The position numbers and the translations under genes are program-made. Below are positions 5,285-6,507 of a stretch of DNA of 6,507 nucleotides, in pieces. The notes under the pieces are model-generated. The model was not told the DNA's origin and searched no databases. It worked only from the letters and a program-made list of their open reading frames with translations. The stretch's first letter is position 1. Each line of letters starts with the position of its first letter. This DNA is from Phycisphaerae bacterium. GTDB taxonomy: Bacteria > Planctomycetota > Phycisphaerae > UBA1845 > Fen-1342. The stretch lies in the NCBI GenBank assembly GCA_020058145.1, contig JAGVEP010000016.1, positions 1 through 6,507 of the forward strand, given 5' to 3'.

Positions 5285-6127
5285 ATGATTAGCAGACTTA
5301 CTTGTGCAGGGCTTTGCCTGCTCGGACTGACGGCCGGCGCACTGGCGACGGGGACGGCGGCACTGACCCTGTCGTCCTCGGTGGCTGGTCAGAACGTAGC
5401 CGCGGGCGCTCCTGTCGACTGGACCATCCAGGTCACGGTGTCTGCGGGCGACAACTTCGGGCTGGCCCTGATCGCCTGCGATCTCGCGGCGGACCCCAAC
5501 AATCCGGCCCTGTTCGACATTCCCCCGGGCACAACCATCCCGACCGTAATGAACGGTTTCAACCGCCCAGGCGGTATCACCAACCCCGGTGAAGGCGGGG
5601 CGCTCTCCGGCTTCATCGGCGTGCAACGTGGCACGGCCGGGCAGAAGAACCTGATCCAGATCGGCGGGGCGCAGAACACGTTCGGCCAGGCCGGTACCGG
5701 CGGCATGGCCACCGACCCGAACGTGGATTCGGCCATCGGCCAAGCCGGCCCGCAGACGATCCTGTCGGGCTCGTTCCTGGCCCCCAGCGCTCAGGGGACG
5801 TACTCGTTCAGCCTGCAAAACGGCGTGGTCAACGTCCTCACGCAGGTCCAATCACCGCCGCAGTTCTCGACGGTAAGTCGGGCCACCGTGGACGTGACGG
5901 CCGCCAGCTTCACGTTCACCGTCGGTGGTACCACCCCCGGCGACCTGAACTGCGACACGGTCGTTGATTTTGACGATATCAACCCGTTCGTCCTGGCGCT
6001 CAGCAACCCGGAGGCGTACGCCTTGGCCTACCCGGACTGCAACATCCTCAACGGCGACTGCAACGGTGACAGCCTGGTCGATTTCGACGACATCAACCCG
6101 TTCGTGGGGCTGCTGAGCGGCTTTTGA
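5285..6127 (+). CDS. Secreted protein of unknown function with C-terminal dockerin-type repeat
   Basis: Encodes 280 residues from the ATG at 5285 (GGAG at 5272-5275, nine bases upstream). A signal peptide covers residues 1-21 with an A19-L20-A21 site. The middle part (about 22-215) is a beta-rich, Gly/Asn/Pro-containing domain without enzyme motifs; segments such as GDNFGLALIACDL and RGTAGQKNLIQIGG recall secreted planctomycete proteins of unknown role, and a cohesin- or Ig-like sandwich is possible. After a TTPGD linker, two Ca-binding loops are perfect at positions 1, 3, 5, 9 and 12: D220-N222-D224-D228-D231 and D258-N260-D262-D266-D269. Both are followed by INPFV, and a CNILNGD segment joins them. 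This matches the dockerin type I-like tail widespread in Planctomycetota, where cellulosome function has not been shown. It is the last gene of the cluster, 16 bp after the CBM-like gene. Confidence 0.85.
   Translation: MISRLTCAGLCLLGLTAGALATGTAALTLSSSVAGQNVAAGAPVDWTIQVTVSAGDNFGLALIACDLAADPNNPALFDIPPGTTIPTVMNGFNRPGGITNPGEGGALSGFIGVQRGTAGQKNLIQIGGAQNTFGQAGTGGMATDPNVDSAIGQAGPQTILSGSFLAPSAQGTYSFSLQNGVVNVLTQVQSPPQFSTVSRATVDVTAASFTFTVGGTTPGDLNCDTVVDFDDINPFVLALSNPEAYALAYPDCNILNGDCNGDSLVDFDDINPFVGLLSGF
5963..6105 (+). repeat. Duplicated dockerin-loop coding repeat
   Basis: Two 29-bp direct copies (5963-5991 and 6077-6105) match at 26 of 29 bases. All three differences are T/C changes at third codon positions, so both encode VDFDDINPFV. 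The copies mark the two halves of the dockerin-like domain and show that the protein sequence is under selection while the DNA drifts. Confidence 0.85.
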
Positions 6128-6238
6128 GCGCCAGCAGCGCTGCGAGCGATGGCAGCCTGGTCTGAGAATCGCGGAGCAGGCCCAGGTTCTGGCTCACAAC
6201 CGGAAATCTGCCCCTGGCGAAAACTCTCCCGCAGGTCG

Positions 6239-6283
6239 CGACCGGCGCGAGACGCAGAGACTTTCAGCCCGTGGCGCCGGTCG
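6239..6283. terminator. Possible bidirectional hairpin between convergent genes
   Basis: CGACCGGCGC (6239-6248) and GCGCCGGTCG (6274-6283) form a perfect 10-bp inverted repeat around a 25-nt loop. It lies 111 bases after the dockerin-gene stop and 46 bases beyond the transposase stop, between convergent genes. No T-tract is seen on either strand and the loop is long, so terminator function is uncertain; part of an insertion-sequence end is another possibility. Confidence 0.35.
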
Positions 6284-6329
6284 GGCGGCGAAGAGGGTCC
6301 CGGCGACGGATTCTGGGAGTAAGGCCCCG

Positions 6330-6507
6330 TCAGGAAATAACATTTACATTTCGACGGCTTGGTTTGGGGCGGATGAGGTAGTTCCATTCGCCATGAAAGG
6401 CTTGGGGTTTGAGGTTGACGGCGGCGAATTCTTCCGGAGTCACTTTTCGGCCCACGGGATATTTGCGCCGGTCCAGTCGGCAGGTAACCGTCAGCCCCTT
6501 GGCGGTC
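6330..6507 (-). CDS. ISAzo13-like (Rhodopirellula-type) transposase, C-terminal part
   Basis: The last 58 codons of a minus-strand gene are visible, ending at TGA (6332-6330); the rest lies beyond the right edge. The translation starts TAKGLTVTCRLDRRKYPVG and continues through VTPEEFAAVNL to FHGEWNYLIRPK. This matches the conserved C-terminus of the ISAzo13/Rhodopirellula DDE transposase family (KGL-V-x-L-D-x-x-x-YP-x-G, then E-FHGEWNY-I-P). The catalytic DDE residues would be upstream, outside the window, so whether the element is intact or a remnant cannot be told. It converges on the exported-protein cluster and marks the right boundary of that locus as a mobile-element insertion point. 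Terminal inverted repeats could not be recognised in the 200 bases beyond the stop. Confidence 0.85.
   Translation of the reverse strand, partial: TAKGLTVTCRLDRRKYPVGRKVTPEEFAAVNLKPQAFHGEWNYLIRPKPSRRNVNVIS
6330..6507 (-). mobile_element. Insertion sequence end, ISAzo13-like, partial
   Basis: Inferred only from the transposase C-terminus. The boundary of the element between 6128 and 6330 is not defined because no terminal repeat or target duplication can be paired without the other end. Confidence 0.5.

Noticed and set aside
3790..5286. Minus-strand open frame of about 498 codons antisense to the CBM-like gene
   Set aside because: It lacks domain motifs and is rich in Arg, Gly and Val as expected for the reverse of a GC-rich gene, while the plus strand has clear repeated modules, a ribosome-binding site and a dockerin tail.
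6028..6387. Minus-strand open frame of 119 codons across the right intergenic region
   Set aside because: It overlaps the dockerin coding end and the transposase C-terminus in another frame, is Pro/Ser-rich and low in complexity, and lacks a ribosome-binding site.

Overview
The window looks like chromosomal DNA from a member of the Planctomycetota, most likely Phycisphaerae or a related uncultured GC-rich lineage. This rests on protein architecture, not on a marker gene. It carries a PEP-CTERM exported protein, a prepilin-like protein with the planctomycete-type RRAFTLIELLVV leader and a degenerate H-X9-DG motif, two secreted proteins ending in paired dockerin/EF-hand loops (one with the INPFV...CNILNGD...INPFV form), and the C-terminus of an ISAzo13/'Rhodopirellula'-type transposase. 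No tRNA, rRNA or CRISPR array was seen.

Layout. Positions 1-1201 on the minus strand encode a family 1 glycoside hydrolase (beta-glucosidase type). It has both catalytic glutamates and is cut by the left window edge. A regulatory interval follows (1202-1567). It holds a candidate minus-strand promoter for the hydrolase, a strong plus-strand promoter (TTGCAA-17 bp-TATAAT with an extended -10 TG), and a LacI-family-like palindromic operator lying across that -35 box. Four plus-strand genes for exported proteins come next: a PEP-CTERM protein (1568-2371), a prepilin-like protein (2530-3405), a protein with three tandem carbohydrate-binding-like beta-sandwich modules and a dockerin-like tail (3499-5268), and a secreted dockerin-tailed protein (5285-6127). 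The gaps between them are 158, 93 and 16 bp, so they plausibly form one transcription unit, although the first gap contains two perfect hairpins. At the right end, a minus-strand transposase C-terminus (6330-6506) runs off the window.

How it may work together (inference). An intracellular beta-glucosidase is divergent from a cluster of envelope or extracellular proteins, and a sugar-repressor-type operator sits between them. That arrangement suggests a sugar-responsive locus for binding or handling a beta-linked glycan. The surface proteins would act outside the cell and the GH1 enzyme would cleave imported oligosaccharides. The cluster uses three different export or anchoring signals (PEP-CTERM/exosortase, type IV prepilin leader, dockerin-like Ca-binding tail). 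No regulator, transporter or extracellular depolymerase is inside the window, so substrate and regulation remain hypothetical.
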